From NCBI RefSeq assembly GCF_900182655.1, contig NZ_FXTC01000002.1, positions 620,001-684,000 on the forward strand: a DNA stretch of 64,000 bases, in the 5' to 3' direction. This DNA comes from Chryseobacterium rhizoplanae. GTDB taxonomy: Bacteria > Bacteroidota > Bacteroidia > Flavobacteriales > Weeksellaceae. The position numbers and the translations under genes were made by a program. This document shows positions 15,128 to 24,067 of the stretch, in pieces. Position 1 is the stretch's first letter, and each line of letters opens with the position of its first letter. The notes under the pieces are model-generated. The model saw only the letters and a program-made list of their open reading frames with translations. It was not told the origin of the DNA and made no database searches.

Positions 15128-15691
15128 TTTAGTAAATTTATGTGACAAAATTATTAAATAAATGTTAACGATCCTCCTGTTTAATTTTTTTTTAATCTAT
15201 GATTCAAATCAGATTTTACTATTTGGAATAGTTAAAAATATTATTTTTTTAGTTAATTGATTAAATTGTTCTTTTTTATTGCCAAAATAGAGTCGATCTG
15301 ACCTTATATTACATCAATGATCTAAAATAGGGCAAGGTTTGAATAACAATTTTATTATTGCTTAATATAGAATATTTATTTAATGTATTGTTTTTTTTAA
15401 CAAATCATAAAATCGTAAATTTTAAAAAAGAAATTATGAAATAAATAAAAGTAATTTTTAATATAATTTATCTATAATGTTTTTATTTAAATACAAAGAA
15501 ATCAAGGATTATTTTTGTTAATTATAGTTAATAATTTAAAAGAAACTACAATTAGTTTTTTGATAGTTGTAAAAAACAAAATTATAACTATGTTTGTAGT
15601 GATAAAAGATTTAACTTTTAGATATAAAAGCCATCTTTATAAAAGTGTAACAAAAAACTACAATGATTAACTAATTGAGCAAATAATAAGT
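15128..15691. other. AT-rich intergenic region with one promoter
   Basis: The 564 bases are extremely AT-rich and hold no open frame of interest. The only clear signal is the promoter at 15567-15596 that drives the TonB-type receptor. The long leader region after it (about 90 bases) shows no recognisable riboswitch. Confidence 0.6.
15567..15596 (+). promoter_or_regulatory. Consensus Bacteroidota promoter
   Basis: TTG (15567-15569), a 19-base spacer and TATGTTTG (15589-15596) match the Bacteroidota TTG-N19-TAnnTTTG consensus exactly. It lies about 95 bases before the ATG at 15692. Confidence 0.75.
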
Positions 15692-18394
15692 ATGAAAAAA
15701 AATATTTCCTTATTTCTGATGCTTTTCTTTACGGTGCTCACTTTTGCACAGAAGACCGTTTCGGGAAAGATTACTGATGATGACGGGGTAGCAATACCAA
15801 GTGCCAGTGTTACTGTAGAAGAACCAGGTAAAGATGCTATTTTGGCTTATGGAATTACCAATTCTAAAGGGGAATACAAGGTGACCTTCACTTCTGGTGA
15901 GGCCAATGTGGATCTAAAAGTAAAAGCATTCAATCAGAAACCTCTCACAAAGCAAATCAGTAACAGCGATCAGACGTTGAATTTTAAAATGCAGTCTGAA
16001 GCTACAGAAATTAAAGAAGTCCAGCTGAAAACAAAAATGATTACAGCCAGAGGCGATACCATTTCATATGACCTTAAAGCGTTCAATTCCAAAAATGATA
16101 GAACTCTTGCTGATGTTATGAAAAAAATTCCCGGAATTGAAGTAAACAATGATGGAACAATTCTATATCAGGGAAATGCTATTAATAAATTCTATGTCAA
16201 CGGGAAAGACCTGATGGAAGGCGGTTATGGAACAATTAATAATTCCCTTCCCAAAGATGCTGTACAGAAAGTAGAAGTACTGGAAAATCACCAACCGGTA
16301 AAAATCCTGCAGGATAAAGTTCCTTCAGATCAGGCAGCCATCAATATTAAACTGAAAAACTCCGTAACCATGACAGGTAGAGGAGAAGTAGGAACCGGTT
16401 TCGGAGATTCCTGGCTTTGGAATGTAAAACTGACCCCTATGTTCTTTGGGCAGAAAAGCCAATGGGTAGTCAATTACAAAACCAATAACATGGGCGAGCA
16501 GGTGGAAAATGAGGGAAATATTCTGGCATTTGGAAATAGATTTGAAGGAAAAAGAATCAATGCCTCTCAAAATGACTGGCTGAATGTAGAAAATGCAAGC
16601 ACACCTAATCTTCCGGTGAAAAGATATCTGATGAATAATGTCCATTATTTATCAGCCAACTACCTTACCAATATTGATAAGAAAAAAGAATGGGAACTTA
16701 AAGCTAACGCAAACTATACCAATAATGCTGTAGATAGAGAATCTTATAGCCAAACTGATTATTTTGCAACATCTAATCAGCCCGCTTCAAGAGTTACTCA
16801 GAATATTTTCAATAATTTTTATACTGATAAAGCAAAAGGGGAATTGATTTTCACTAAAAATGCAAAGAAAGGATTCTTTAAAAATACCACAAGCTTCTCT
16901 CAATATTGGAATGCAGATCGTGGTATTGTAGATAGAACAGATGGAAACAACAGCCGACATGGGGAGGAGGCTATAGAATCTCCCACTACTTCATTTCAGA
17001 ACTCTTTGAGTACCATTATACCATGGAAAGAAAAAATGGTGAATGTTCAGTCTTATATTAATTATCAGACAGATAGACAGACATTGGAGGTTTCACCCGC
17101 TTCTTATTTGCAGATCCCTGGCTTCAATACAACAGTGGCAACAGATATTGTAAGACAAAATATGAGACTTAAAACTTTTGAAGCTAATCATTCTGCCAAT
17201 TTAGGTTTTTCAGCTAAAGGATGGACTTTTACTCCAGAAGTAGGATTTAATTTTAAAACTACAGATTTGACAACAGACCTTTCAAATCTTCAGAATAGTA
17301 GTTTTCCAAGACCAAATGAAGCTTATAATAATGATTTGAAATACACTACGGCAACTCCATATGGAAGCTTAGGAGTAAATTATAAAAGTGAATCATGGAT
17401 GATCTATGCCAATCTTCCAGTGAACTCAAACAATATTAAAGCCGAAGATCCATTAAGACTTGTTTCAAAATCAGTAAATAAGCTAACTTTTGAACCTAAT
17501 ATTTTTGCTCAATATTCATTTGCTTCATTCTGGAAAGCTTCATTAACAGGAAATATCAGTAATAATTTTGGGGAAGTAAACACGGCATATTCAGGATTTT
17601 TAATGACTTCACCTAATGGGATTAATGCAATGGATGCTTCTAACCCAATTCCTCAAAACAATACAAAATCTGGAGGAACACGAATAGAATATAGAAACCC
17701 CTTAAACAACTTGTTCTTTAATCTTAATTACAGATTATCTGATGTTAAAAGAAACCTTATTTCTTCTCCGATAAGAAATGAAGCAGGATATACAACAGTG
17801 AAATATCTGGAACAGGATAATCACACAAAAAATAATGGATTTAGTGGAGAAGTAGGAAAGTATTTCCCAAAATTTAAAACAAATGCTTCAGTAAGCTATA
17901 GTAACAATACTTCAACATCAGATGCTTATCAGAATGATAAATCTTATGAAAGCAAAAATAATTCTCAATCAGTAGGATTTAAATTCAATAATACTTATTT
18001 CAGTTGGATGAGTGTTGATTATAATTTTACTATTTCAAGAACAAAACAAACCAATACAAGTGCAACACCTGAATTGAATAATATAAACTCAAGAAATGGA
18101 TTTAATCATAACTTAGGTGTATTTTTCTATCCATTGGAAAATCATACCATCGGATTCAATTGGGATCAGGTAAACAGTAGTGCCGGAACTCAGAAATATA
18201 ATAATGGATTCTATGATTTGTCTTATCAGTTCACCTGGGCAAAGAAGAAGATAGATTTCGAATTAAAATGGATGAATATCGCGAACAAAAAAGTTTTTGA
18301 AACGTATGATATCAATGCACAAAGTATTTCTTACACAAGAATTCAGCTCCGTCCTAGCCAAGTCATGTTTACTGTAAAATTCAATTTTAAATAA
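15692..18394 (+). CDS. TonB-dependent receptor-like outer-membrane barrel protein
   Basis: The 900-residue protein has a signal peptide (KKNISLFLMLFFTVLTFAQ) and a CarboxypepD_reg-like domain (20-105; TVSGKITDDDGVAIPSASVTVEE). A plug-like domain follows (RTLADVMKKIPGIEVNNDGTILYQ, then QKVEVLENHQPVKIL). From about 230 there is a long outer-membrane beta barrel ending in an aromatic-rich strand (MFTVKFNFK, terminal Lys). It is of the 'outer membrane beta-barrel' subgroup of TonB receptors, which in this phylum often lies next to GLPGLI genes, as here (19096). The substrate is unknown; peptides or metal chelates are possible. Confidence 0.85.
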   Translation: MKKNISLFLMLFFTVLTFAQKTVSGKITDDDGVAIPSASVTVEEPGKDAILAYGITNSKGEYKVTFTSGEANVDLKVKAFNQKPLTKQISNSDQTLNFKMQSEATEIKEVQLKTKMITARGDTISYDLKAFNSKNDRTLADVMKKIPGIEVNNDGTILYQGNAINKFYVNGKDLMEGGYGTINNSLPKDAVQKVEVLENHQPVKILQDKVPSDQAAINIKLKNSVTMTGRGEVGTGFGDSWLWNVKLTPMFFGQKSQWVVNYKTNNMGEQVENEGNILAFGNRFEGKRINASQNDWLNVENASTPNLPVKRYLMNNVHYLSANYLTNIDKKKEWELKANANYTNNAVDRESYSQTDYFATSNQPASRVTQNIFNNFYTDKAKGELIFTKNAKKGFFKNTTSFSQYWNADRGIVDRTDGNNSRHGEEAIESPTTSFQNSLSTIIPWKEKMVNVQSYINYQTDRQTLEVSPASYLQIPGFNTTVATDIVRQNMRLKTFEANHSANLGFSAKGWTFTPEVGFNFKTTDLTTDLSNLQNSSFPRPNEAYNNDLKYTTATPYGSLGVNYKSESWMIYANLPVNSNNIKAEDPLRLVSKSVNKLTFEPNIFAQYSFASFWKASLTGNISNNFGEVNTAYSGFLMTSPNGINAMDASNPIPQNNTKSGGTRIEYRNPLNNLFFNLNYRLSDVKRNLISSPIRNEAGYTTVKYLEQDNHTKNNGFSGEVGKYFPKFKTNASVSYSNNTSTSDAYQNDKSYESKNNSQSVGFKFNNTYFSWMSVDYNFTISRTKQTNTSATPELNNINSRNGFNHNLGVFFYPLENHTIGFNWDQVNSSAGTQKYNNGFYDLSYQFTWAKKKIDFELKWMNIANKKVFETYDINAQSISYTRIQLRPSQVMFTVKFNFK

Positions 18395-18398
18395 TAAG

Positions 18399-18427
18399 AA
18401 AACCAATCCGTCAGGATTGGTTTTTTT
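18399..18427. terminator. Bidirectional terminator
   Basis: AACCAATCC (18401-18409) and GGATTGGTT (18414-18422) form a perfect 9-bp stem, flanked by A- and T-tracts, between the convergent receptor and DinB genes. Confidence 0.9.
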
Positions 18428-18450
18428 GTTGAGATATAATGATATTAAAA

Positions 18451-18948
18451 TTAAAAGCTTTGCTGGTCAGCCGAAGGCCCATAGCTTCCCGGCAAAGGAA
18501 TGTTGTTCAGTCTGTAATACACACCCAATTGTGCTCTGTGATGGGTAATCTGATTTAAAGCATGTCGGATCGCCCCATACTTACTCCAGCTTGCCAGTTC
18601 ATGGCCGTCATTTTTAATAGTCCAGCTGGGATTCAGGTCATCTTCAGTACTGTTTTCCAATGCAGTTTTTGCTGACTGATAATCATCCTCCAGTTTTTTC
18701 ATAAGATCTTCTTTTGTAGAAAGAACTGTCGGTTTGTAATCGCCTTTACCAAAATCCAGTTCAGAAGTTTTCAAAATAGTGTTCGGCCATTCAAAAACTT
18801 CTACGAGATGGGTGGCAAGAGGCATCATTTTCATGCTTTTTTCATGGGGAGCAAAATCATTTTTCCCTTCAGGAAACAATTCAATAAACTTTTTTGTGGT
18901 TTTAAATTCTCCTTCCAGTTCGGATTTTAATTGAGATAATGTGTCCAT
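18451..18948 (-). CDS. DinB family protein
   Basis: The 165-residue four-helix-bundle protein has the three metal-ligand positions of the DinB/YfiT family: His in LATHLVEVFEW (N-terminal helix 2) and the HHRAQLGVYYR pair in the third helix. DinB-like proteins bind a divalent metal; some act as thiol-dependent S-transferases, and most are uncharacterised. It lies on the opposite strand between the receptor and its probable GLPGLI partner, so it is likely an independent unit. Confidence 0.8.
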   Translation of the reverse strand: MDTLSQLKSELEGEFKTTKKFIELFPEGKNDFAPHEKSMKMMPLATHLVEVFEWPNTILKTSELDFGKGDYKPTVLSTKEDLMKKLEDDYQSAKTALENSTEDDLNPSWTIKNDGHELASWSKYGAIRHALNQITHHRAQLGVYYRLNNIPLPGSYGPSADQQSF

Positions 18949-19095
18949 AATATTTTGTTTTTTAGAAACTTAAAGGTAAGCGTTTTAAAAATGAAACTGT
19001 TTTAAGAGAATCATAAATCTTTTCCTAAAAAATAAAATTCAAAAAAACTGTAACAAAAGAAGATATGTGATTACTAATTATATAAACTTGCTACA

Positions 19096-19995
19096 ATGAA
19101 AAAGTTATTCTCCATATTTCTTATTGCTCTTTTTGCGTTTGCAGGAGCTCAGGAATCAAAGGAAACGGCTAACCGTTTCTTTTATGAACTGACTTTTAAA
19201 CCGAAGAAAGATTCGGCAAAACTTGATAAGATTATTACCATTCTTGATATTACTCCAAAGAAATCTATCTATCAGGATTATACAATGCCAGCTCAGGATT
19301 CTATCATTAAAATTAAGATAGAAGAAATGGAGAAAACCAAGTCTTTCAAGGATATGACCAAACTGATAAAATGGCCTAAATTCTCCTATAAAATTATTAA
19401 AAGCTATCCGGACATGAAGGTTCAGTATGTAGACAGAATCAGCAGAAATCTGTTCTCATACGAAGACGAACCGAAACTGCAGTGGAGTATTTTACCTGAT
19501 AAAGAAAAGGTAGGTGCATACAATGCCCAGAAAGCAACTACAGAATTCGGAGGAAGAAAATGGACGGCATGGTTCAGTTCAGACATCCCTTTTCAGGATG
19601 GACCGTATAAATTTAAAGGACTTCCTGGTCTGATTGTAAAGATTGAAGACGCGGATAAAAACTATTCATGGCAGTTGAGCGGAAATAAGAAAATCGAAAA
19701 CTATGATGAATTATCATATGCAGATAAAATCAATGCTAAGATGGGAATGATGAGCAATACAATAACACCTACATCCAAAGATAAATTCTTGAAATCCTAT
19801 GAAGGATATAAAGCAGATCCGTTTGCAGAATCAAGACCTTATATGACGGCAGAGAACATGAGCAGACCTATGCCGGGAACAGATGGAACAGTAGGAGACT
19901 TCATGAAAAGATTGGAAAAACAGGTGAAAGATTTTTTCGGATCCAATGATAACCCCATAGAAAAAGAACAAACTTCTGATAAGAAGAAAAAATAA
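19096..19995 (+). CDS. GLPGLI family protein
   Basis: The 299-residue secreted protein (signal peptide MKKLFSIFLIALFAFAGAQ) carries the family-defining motif KFKGLPGLIVKI near residue 172. Upstream lie the usual Trp-rich strands (KWTAWFSSDIPFQDGPY). GLPGLI proteins are Bacteroidota-specific periplasmic proteins of unknown mechanism, commonly next to CarboxypepD_reg outer-membrane barrels. This gene fits that pattern with the receptor at 15692. The C-terminus ends in a Lys-rich tail (KKKK). Its 3' end and terminator are duplicated 350 bp downstream. Confidence 0.9.
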   Translation: MKKLFSIFLIALFAFAGAQESKETANRFFYELTFKPKKDSAKLDKIITILDITPKKSIYQDYTMPAQDSIIKIKIEEMEKTKSFKDMTKLIKWPKFSYKIIKSYPDMKVQYVDRISRNLFSYEDEPKLQWSILPDKEKVGAYNAQKATTEFGGRKWTAWFSSDIPFQDGPYKFKGLPGLIVKIEDADKNYSWQLSGNKKIENYDELSYADKINAKMGMMSNTITPTSKDKFLKSYEGYKADPFAESRPYMTAENMSRPMPGTDGTVGDFMKRLEKQVKDFFGSNDNPIEKEQTSDKKKK

Positions 19996-20065
19996 GCATT
20001 CATATCAACTAAATTATATTTTGAATCAACCCAGATACAGCAATGTGTTTGGGTTGATTTCTTTT
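19987..20065 (+). repeat. GLPGLI 3' end and terminator, repeat copy A
   Basis: The segment covers the stop codon, ATAAGCATTCATATCAACTA and a terminator hairpin, AATCAACCCA (20024-20033) with TGGGTTGATT (20050-20059), then T-rich sequence. A second copy lies at 20335-20414 with about 90% identity by eye. Confidence 0.8.
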
Positions 20066-20169
20066 TGTTGAAAATGTTCTATGCTTTGTAGAAAATTATT
20101 GAAAATAAGCTCTATTTTGAACTGATACTTTAGAAAATATACTTGTTTTTAAAATTTAATAAACAAAAA

Positions 20170-20200
20170 TTTGATTTTATTATTTTTCATTATATGTTTG
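20170..20200 (+). promoter_or_regulatory. Consensus promoter before a gene remnant or small RNA
   Basis: TTTG (20170-20173), a 19-base spacer and TATGTTTG (20193-20200) fit the Bacteroidota consensus exactly. The next ATG (20229) opens only a 9-codon frame, so the promoter currently drives no intact gene. Confidence 0.65.
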
Positions 20201-20228
20201 TTTCACAACAAATTGAAATATTTTAATA

Positions 20229-20340
20229 ATGAAAAAATCATTTTCATGTTGTTATTAACAAATCTGCAATGTCATTTGCAAAAGCTGAAGAACCAAAAGA
20301 TAGGGTATTGCTTGGAGACATATTCTAGGTAAGTAAAAAA
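20229..20340 (+). pseudogene. Probable remnant of a duplicated GLPGLI-type gene, or a small RNA
   Basis: ATG 20229 opens MKKSFSCCY and stops at once. Short frames for a signal-peptide-like start and a Lys-rich tail are scattered in different frames up to 20340. The unit is bounded by an intact promoter and by a copy of the GLPGLI terminator. The simplest reading is a tandem duplicate that lost most of its body. An untranslated RNA of about 200 bases is the alternative. Confidence 0.4.
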
Positions 20341-20414
20341 ATAAGCATTCATATCAACTAATTTATATTTTGACCCACCCCAGATACAGCAATGTATTTG
20401 GGGTGGTTTCTTTT
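20335..20414 (+). repeat. GLPGLI 3' end and terminator, repeat copy B
   Basis: It has the same order as copy A, but its hairpin reads CCACCCCA (20375-20382) with TGGGGTGG (20399-20406). Both stem arms changed together relative to copy A (TCAACCCA/TGGGTTGA), so pairing is kept. Confidence 0.75.
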
Positions 20415-20428
20415 ATGCCAAAACGTTA

Positions 20429-20458
20429 TTTAGATTAAATTTAAATAGCGTATATTTG
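20429..20458 (+). promoter_or_regulatory. feoAB promoter with palindromic operator candidate
   Basis: TATATTTG (20451-20458) is a TAnnTTTG element 20 bases before the TTG start of feoA. The 17-base near-palindrome TTTAGATTAAATTTAAA (20429-20445) lies in the spacer just upstream. Position and gene content suggest an iron-responsive repressor site (Fur- or DtxR-type), which is inference. Confidence 0.5.
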
Positions 20459-20477
20459 CAGGACTAAAAATTAGGCT

Positions 20478-20732
20478 TTGAAAGAGAAAGGATTACATAA
20501 ATTAAGTGGATTCCCTAAAAACAAAATGGGGAAGATATTGGGGTATGATAATGACCATCTTAAAATGCCCAATAAGATCATTGAAATGGGGCTTCTTCCG
20601 GAAACCGCTTTCAGGATTTTGTATCAGGCTCCGTTCAATGGGCCCATGTATGTAGAATTTGGAGCAGAAAAAAGCCGGATTGCTCTTCGAGAGGAAGAAG
20701 GAGATTACATCATTGTTGAAGAATTGAATTAA
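20478..20732 (+). CDS. feoA: Ferrous iron transport protein A (FeoA)
   Basis: The 84-residue SH3-like protein has the FeoA features GKILGYDND, IIEMGLLPETAFRILYQAPFNGPMYVEF and the terminal ALREEEGDYIIVEE. FeoA is a small cytosolic partner that regulates FeoB. The start is TTG at 20478, well placed behind the promoter; the first ATG (20526) would remove the N-terminal KLSGFP stretch. The stop codon overlaps the feoB ATG by one base (TAATG), which indicates coupling. Confidence 0.9.
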   Translation: MKEKGLHKLSGFPKNKMGKILGYDNDHLKMPNKIIEMGLLPETAFRILYQAPFNGPMYVEFGAEKSRIALREEEGDYIIVEELN

Positions 20733-22765
20733 TGCAGGAAAACAAGAAAAAACAGATACTTTTAGTCGGAAACCCTAATGTAGGAAAGTCAACGGTTTTC
20801 AATACGCTTTGCAACAAAAAGCAGAAGACCGGAAACTATGCCGGCGTTACCGTTGCAAGCCATTCGGGGAACTATACCTATAAAGATCAGGATGTTGAGG
20901 TTATTGACCTTCCGGGTTCTTACAGTGTATATCCGAGTTCAGAGGATGAAGCTATTTTTTCCAAATATCTTATTGACGAGCAGAAAAACTATGCAGGAGT
21001 TGTTTATATTCTTGAAGCATTAAGTTTAAAAAGAGGGCTGCTTCTGTTTCAGCAGATTCAGGACCTTGGTATTCCAATGATTCTGATTGTCAATCAGATT
21101 GATCAGGCGGAAAGAAGAGGGATCACCATTGATATTCAAAAGTTTTCCGAAGCATTAGGCATTAAAATCATCCAGACCAATGCCAAAGAGCAGATTGGGA
21201 TTGAGGAAGTAAGAGAAGCTGTTTATAACAATGAATTTGTAAAAACAGATAAGGTTTCTTTTGAAACACCGAAAGAGCATAGAGATTTTATTCAGAAACT
21301 GGCAGCACATAAAGGTTTCGATAATGAATATAAAGCTTGGATGAGCCTTTCACTGGGTACAGACCTGGGTAGAATAAGCTCCGTAATGGAACAGCTGAAT
21401 GAGGCAGATACAAAAAGCCTGGTTCCAAAAAGATTACAGGTTCAGGAAACAGTAAGAAGATATCAGAATGTAGACAGAATACTGGAAGATGTAATTTCTA
21501 AAAAAGCTCAGTTCAAAGAATTATTAACCGAAAAACTGGATAAAGTTTTAGTACATAAATTCTGGGGTTATGTAGTCTTTTTAGCCATTTTGCTGATTAT
21601 TTTCCAAAGCGTTTTCTTCCTGGCTGAATATCCGATGAACTGGATTGAAGAGACATTCTCGTGGCTGGCAGCATTTACAAGCGAACACCTTCCGGAAGGA
21701 CCCGTTAATTCACTTGTTTCCAACGGAATTGTTCCCGGTATTGGAGGAATTGTTGTTTTTGCACCACAGATTGGAATTCTGCTGTATTTTCTTTATCTGC
21801 TGGAAGACTCAGGATATATGGCAAGAGTTGTATTTCTGATGGACAGATTGCTTCGCCCCTTCGGACTTAACGGAAAAAGTATTGTCCCTCTTGTATCAGG
21901 AACGGCCTGTGCTATTCCCGCAGTAATCTCTACCAGAAACATTGAAAACGTGAAAGAAAGATTGCTGACGATATTGGTAACACCATTTATGACCTGTTCT
22001 GCAAGACTTCCGGTGTATAGTATTATTATCGGACTGATTATCTCAGAAGGAACATTTTTAGGAATAAAATATAAGGCGCTGGTTCTGATGGGCATGTATC
22101 TTCTGGGGTTCCTGGTTGCTTTATTCTCAGCAGCAATCCTTAAAAGATTTATTAAAAGTAAAGGGAAAACATATCTGGTAATGGACCTTCCTGCCTATAA
22201 GAAACCCCTTTTCGGCTATGACTTTAAAATGGTTTTAGGAAAAGTATGGGATTTCATTACTGGAGCAGGAAAAATCATTTTCATTGTAAGTGTCATCATC
22301 TGGTTCCTGAGCTATTTCGGACCAAGCCAGAAAACAAATGAACTGGTCGCTACAGACGTTCATCTGGATCATTCTTACCTTGCCAAAATGGGTAAAGGAA
22401 TAGAGCCTGTTATCGTTCCTCTGGGCTACGACTGGAAAATGGGAGTGGGAATTCTTACCAGTTTCGTGGCAAGAGAAGTGTTCGTGGGAACAATGTCTAC
22501 ACTTTACAGCCTGGAGGATGATGCTCCGGAAGTAAAAGTAATTGATAAAATGAGAAGAGATGTGAAACCAAACGGAGAAAAAGTCTTCAGTTTTGCAACC
22601 GGAATCTCGGTTCTTCTTTTCTATGCATTTGCAATGCAGTGTGTTTCTACACTTGCAGTAGTCTACAGAGAAACCAAAAGCTGGAAATGGACCGGCTTTC
22701 AGGTGGTTATGATGACAGGTTTGGCATATTTTGTGTCGATGATAGTATATCAGATTTTAAAGTAA
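20732..22765 (+). CDS. feoB: Ferrous iron transporter B (FeoB)
   Basis: The 677-residue protein has an N-terminal GTPase domain: G1 GNPNVGKS at 13-20, G2 Thr in GVTVASH, G3 DLPGSY, G4 NQID. A helical spacer domain follows (about 170-265). The membrane part holds two Gate motifs, with Cys in GTACAIPA and in MTCSARLPVY, that line the iron path. It imports Fe(II) across the inner membrane. Length is within the normal range of compact FeoB proteins. Confidence 0.95.
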   Translation: MQENKKKQILLVGNPNVGKSTVFNTLCNKKQKTGNYAGVTVASHSGNYTYKDQDVEVIDLPGSYSVYPSSEDEAIFSKYLIDEQKNYAGVVYILEALSLKRGLLLFQQIQDLGIPMILIVNQIDQAERRGITIDIQKFSEALGIKIIQTNAKEQIGIEEVREAVYNNEFVKTDKVSFETPKEHRDFIQKLAAHKGFDNEYKAWMSLSLGTDLGRISSVMEQLNEADTKSLVPKRLQVQETVRRYQNVDRILEDVISKKAQFKELLTEKLDKVLVHKFWGYVVFLAILLIIFQSVFFLAEYPMNWIEETFSWLAAFTSEHLPEGPVNSLVSNGIVPGIGGIVVFAPQIGILLYFLYLLEDSGYMARVVFLMDRLLRPFGLNGKSIVPLVSGTACAIPAVISTRNIENVKERLLTILVTPFMTCSARLPVYSIIIGLIISEGTFLGIKYKALVLMGMYLLGFLVALFSAAILKRFIKSKGKTYLVMDLPAYKKPLFGYDFKMVLGKVWDFITGAGKIIFIVSVIIWFLSYFGPSQKTNELVATDVHLDHSYLAKMGKGIEPVIVPLGYDWKMGVGILTSFVAREVFVGTMSTLYSLEDDAPEVKVIDKMRRDVKPNGEKVFSFATGISVLLFYAFAMQCVSTLAVVYRETKSWKWTGFQVVMMTGLAYFVSMIVYQILK

Positions 22766-22917
22766 TGGACTCATCATTAATTTTTCAGTACGTACTTATC
22801 CTATTAATTGTAGCATTCGCCTGCTACTCTTTATTTAAAGTACTTAAAAAGAATTTTGCCCCTAAGAAATTCAGCTCCAAAAGAACAAACTGCGATAAAG
22901 ATTGTGGCTGTTCTTAA
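22765..22917 (+). CDS. FeoB-associated Cys-rich membrane protein
   Basis: The 50-residue protein has one N-terminal membrane helix (QYVLILLIVAFACYSLFKVL), a basic stretch (KKNFAPKKFSSKR) and the Cys-rich tail NCDKDCGCS. This is the architecture of the small FeoB-associated family that takes the place of FeoC in many anaerobes and Bacteroidota. The ATG shares one base with the feoB stop (TAATG), the same arrangement as feoA-feoB, so all three are translationally coupled. The Cys cluster may bind iron or an Fe-S cluster. Confidence 0.8.
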   Translation: MDSSLIFQYVLILLIVAFACYSLFKVLKKNFAPKKFSSKRTNCDKDCGCS

Positions 22918-22982
22918 TATTAGGTTCATCAGACAATTGAAAAAAATGTAGTAAATTCATCTTTCTAATGTAAATTATTAAT

Positions 22983-23999
22983 TTGAATTTCTTAAAAACA
23001 GGTTATCTAGTCTTATTTTCTTTATTCGGGGCTCAGGGTAAAGCACAATCCGATACCACAAATACCAAGTCCTATGCAGACCAGGTAATGATTCGTGTGA
23101 ATCTTGATACCAATATCGAGAACTATGTTTTTTCATCAGGAGAAGGAAAGAGTGCCTTCAAAATGGACCTGTCAATCAACAATAAAACCAAAACATCATT
23201 TTCAGTTGATTATAGAATAATAAGTGCGACAGTATCATTTGCTCCCAGATTTTTAGACGGAAATAATGATGATGAAATGAAGGGAGAAAGTTCTTATACC
23301 GATTTTAGTTTCAGGTTTTTTCCCGGAAGATTTATCCAGAATGTTTATTATAAAAATGTAAGTGGTTTTTATGTGGAAAACATGAAAGACCTATCTCCGG
23401 AATGGCAGGAAGGAAGAGATCCTTATATTCAGTTTCCTGATTTAAGAGTACAAACCTTTGGAGGATCTACCTCTTATATTCTCAATAAAAACTTTTCAGC
23501 AAGAAGTATCTACACGCAGGGAGAATGGCAGTATAAAAGCAGCGGAAGCTGGGTTCCTTTTGTGGATTATGACCTTACTGTTTTCAGAAATAAAATTGAT
23601 GGTGTAAAAAGCAAAGAGACGCAATATAATATCGGAGGGAATATCGGATATTTTTATAATTGGGTAATTGGCAGGAAGGTCAATATTTCGCCTTATCTGG
23701 CTGCTGGAATAGGAGGAAAATTCTCAAGTTACAGAGATCTTGATAACGGAGGATCCAAAGAAAATGCCCAGTATGCAACGATAAGAATACAGGGAGGGCT
23801 TCATATTGGTTATAATACAGACAGGTTTTTATTTGGAGGTAAAATGAATTTTAATACACATGCCTACGATCAGAAAAATAACCAGACGATAGAAAATAAT
23901 AACCTTTATGGTTTGTTATACATAGGCTATCGTTTTGCACCACCGAAAGTTGTAAAAAATACCTATGATAAAATCCAAAAAAAGATTCCCGTTCTATAA
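22983..23999 (+). CDS. DUF4421 family outer-membrane protein
   Basis: The 338-residue protein has a signal peptide (NFLKTGYLVLFSLFGAQGKAQ) and a body made of amphipathic beta strands (DYRIISATVSFAPRFLDGN, SYTDFSFRFFPGRFIQNVYY, GGNIGYFYNW, YGLLYIGYRFAPP). It matches DUF4421, a predicted small outer-membrane barrel of unknown function. The start is TTG 22983, required to include the signal peptide. It is monocistronic, between the feo genes and glmM. Confidence 0.75.
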   Translation: MNFLKTGYLVLFSLFGAQGKAQSDTTNTKSYADQVMIRVNLDTNIENYVFSSGEGKSAFKMDLSINNKTKTSFSVDYRIISATVSFAPRFLDGNNDDEMKGESSYTDFSFRFFPGRFIQNVYYKNVSGFYVENMKDLSPEWQEGRDPYIQFPDLRVQTFGGSTSYILNKNFSARSIYTQGEWQYKSSGSWVPFVDYDLTVFRNKIDGVKSKETQYNIGGNIGYFYNWVIGRKVNISPYLAAGIGGKFSSYRDLDNGGSKENAQYATIRIQGGLHIGYNTDRFLFGGKMNFNTHAYDQKNNQTIENNNLYGLLYIGYRFAPPKVVKNTYDKIQKKIPVL

Positions 24000-24017
24000 G
24001 TTGAAAGGTCTTTTAAG

Positions 24018-24025
24018 TATCTTTG
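24018..24025 (+). promoter_or_regulatory. -7 element of the glmM promoter
   Basis: TATCTTTG matches TAnnTTTG and lies 42 bases before the glmM ATG. No upstream TTG at the ideal spacing was seen. Confidence 0.45.
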
Positions 24026-24067
24026 CGTTGGAAAATTTAGAAAGAACAAAATAAAAGTAAAAACATC

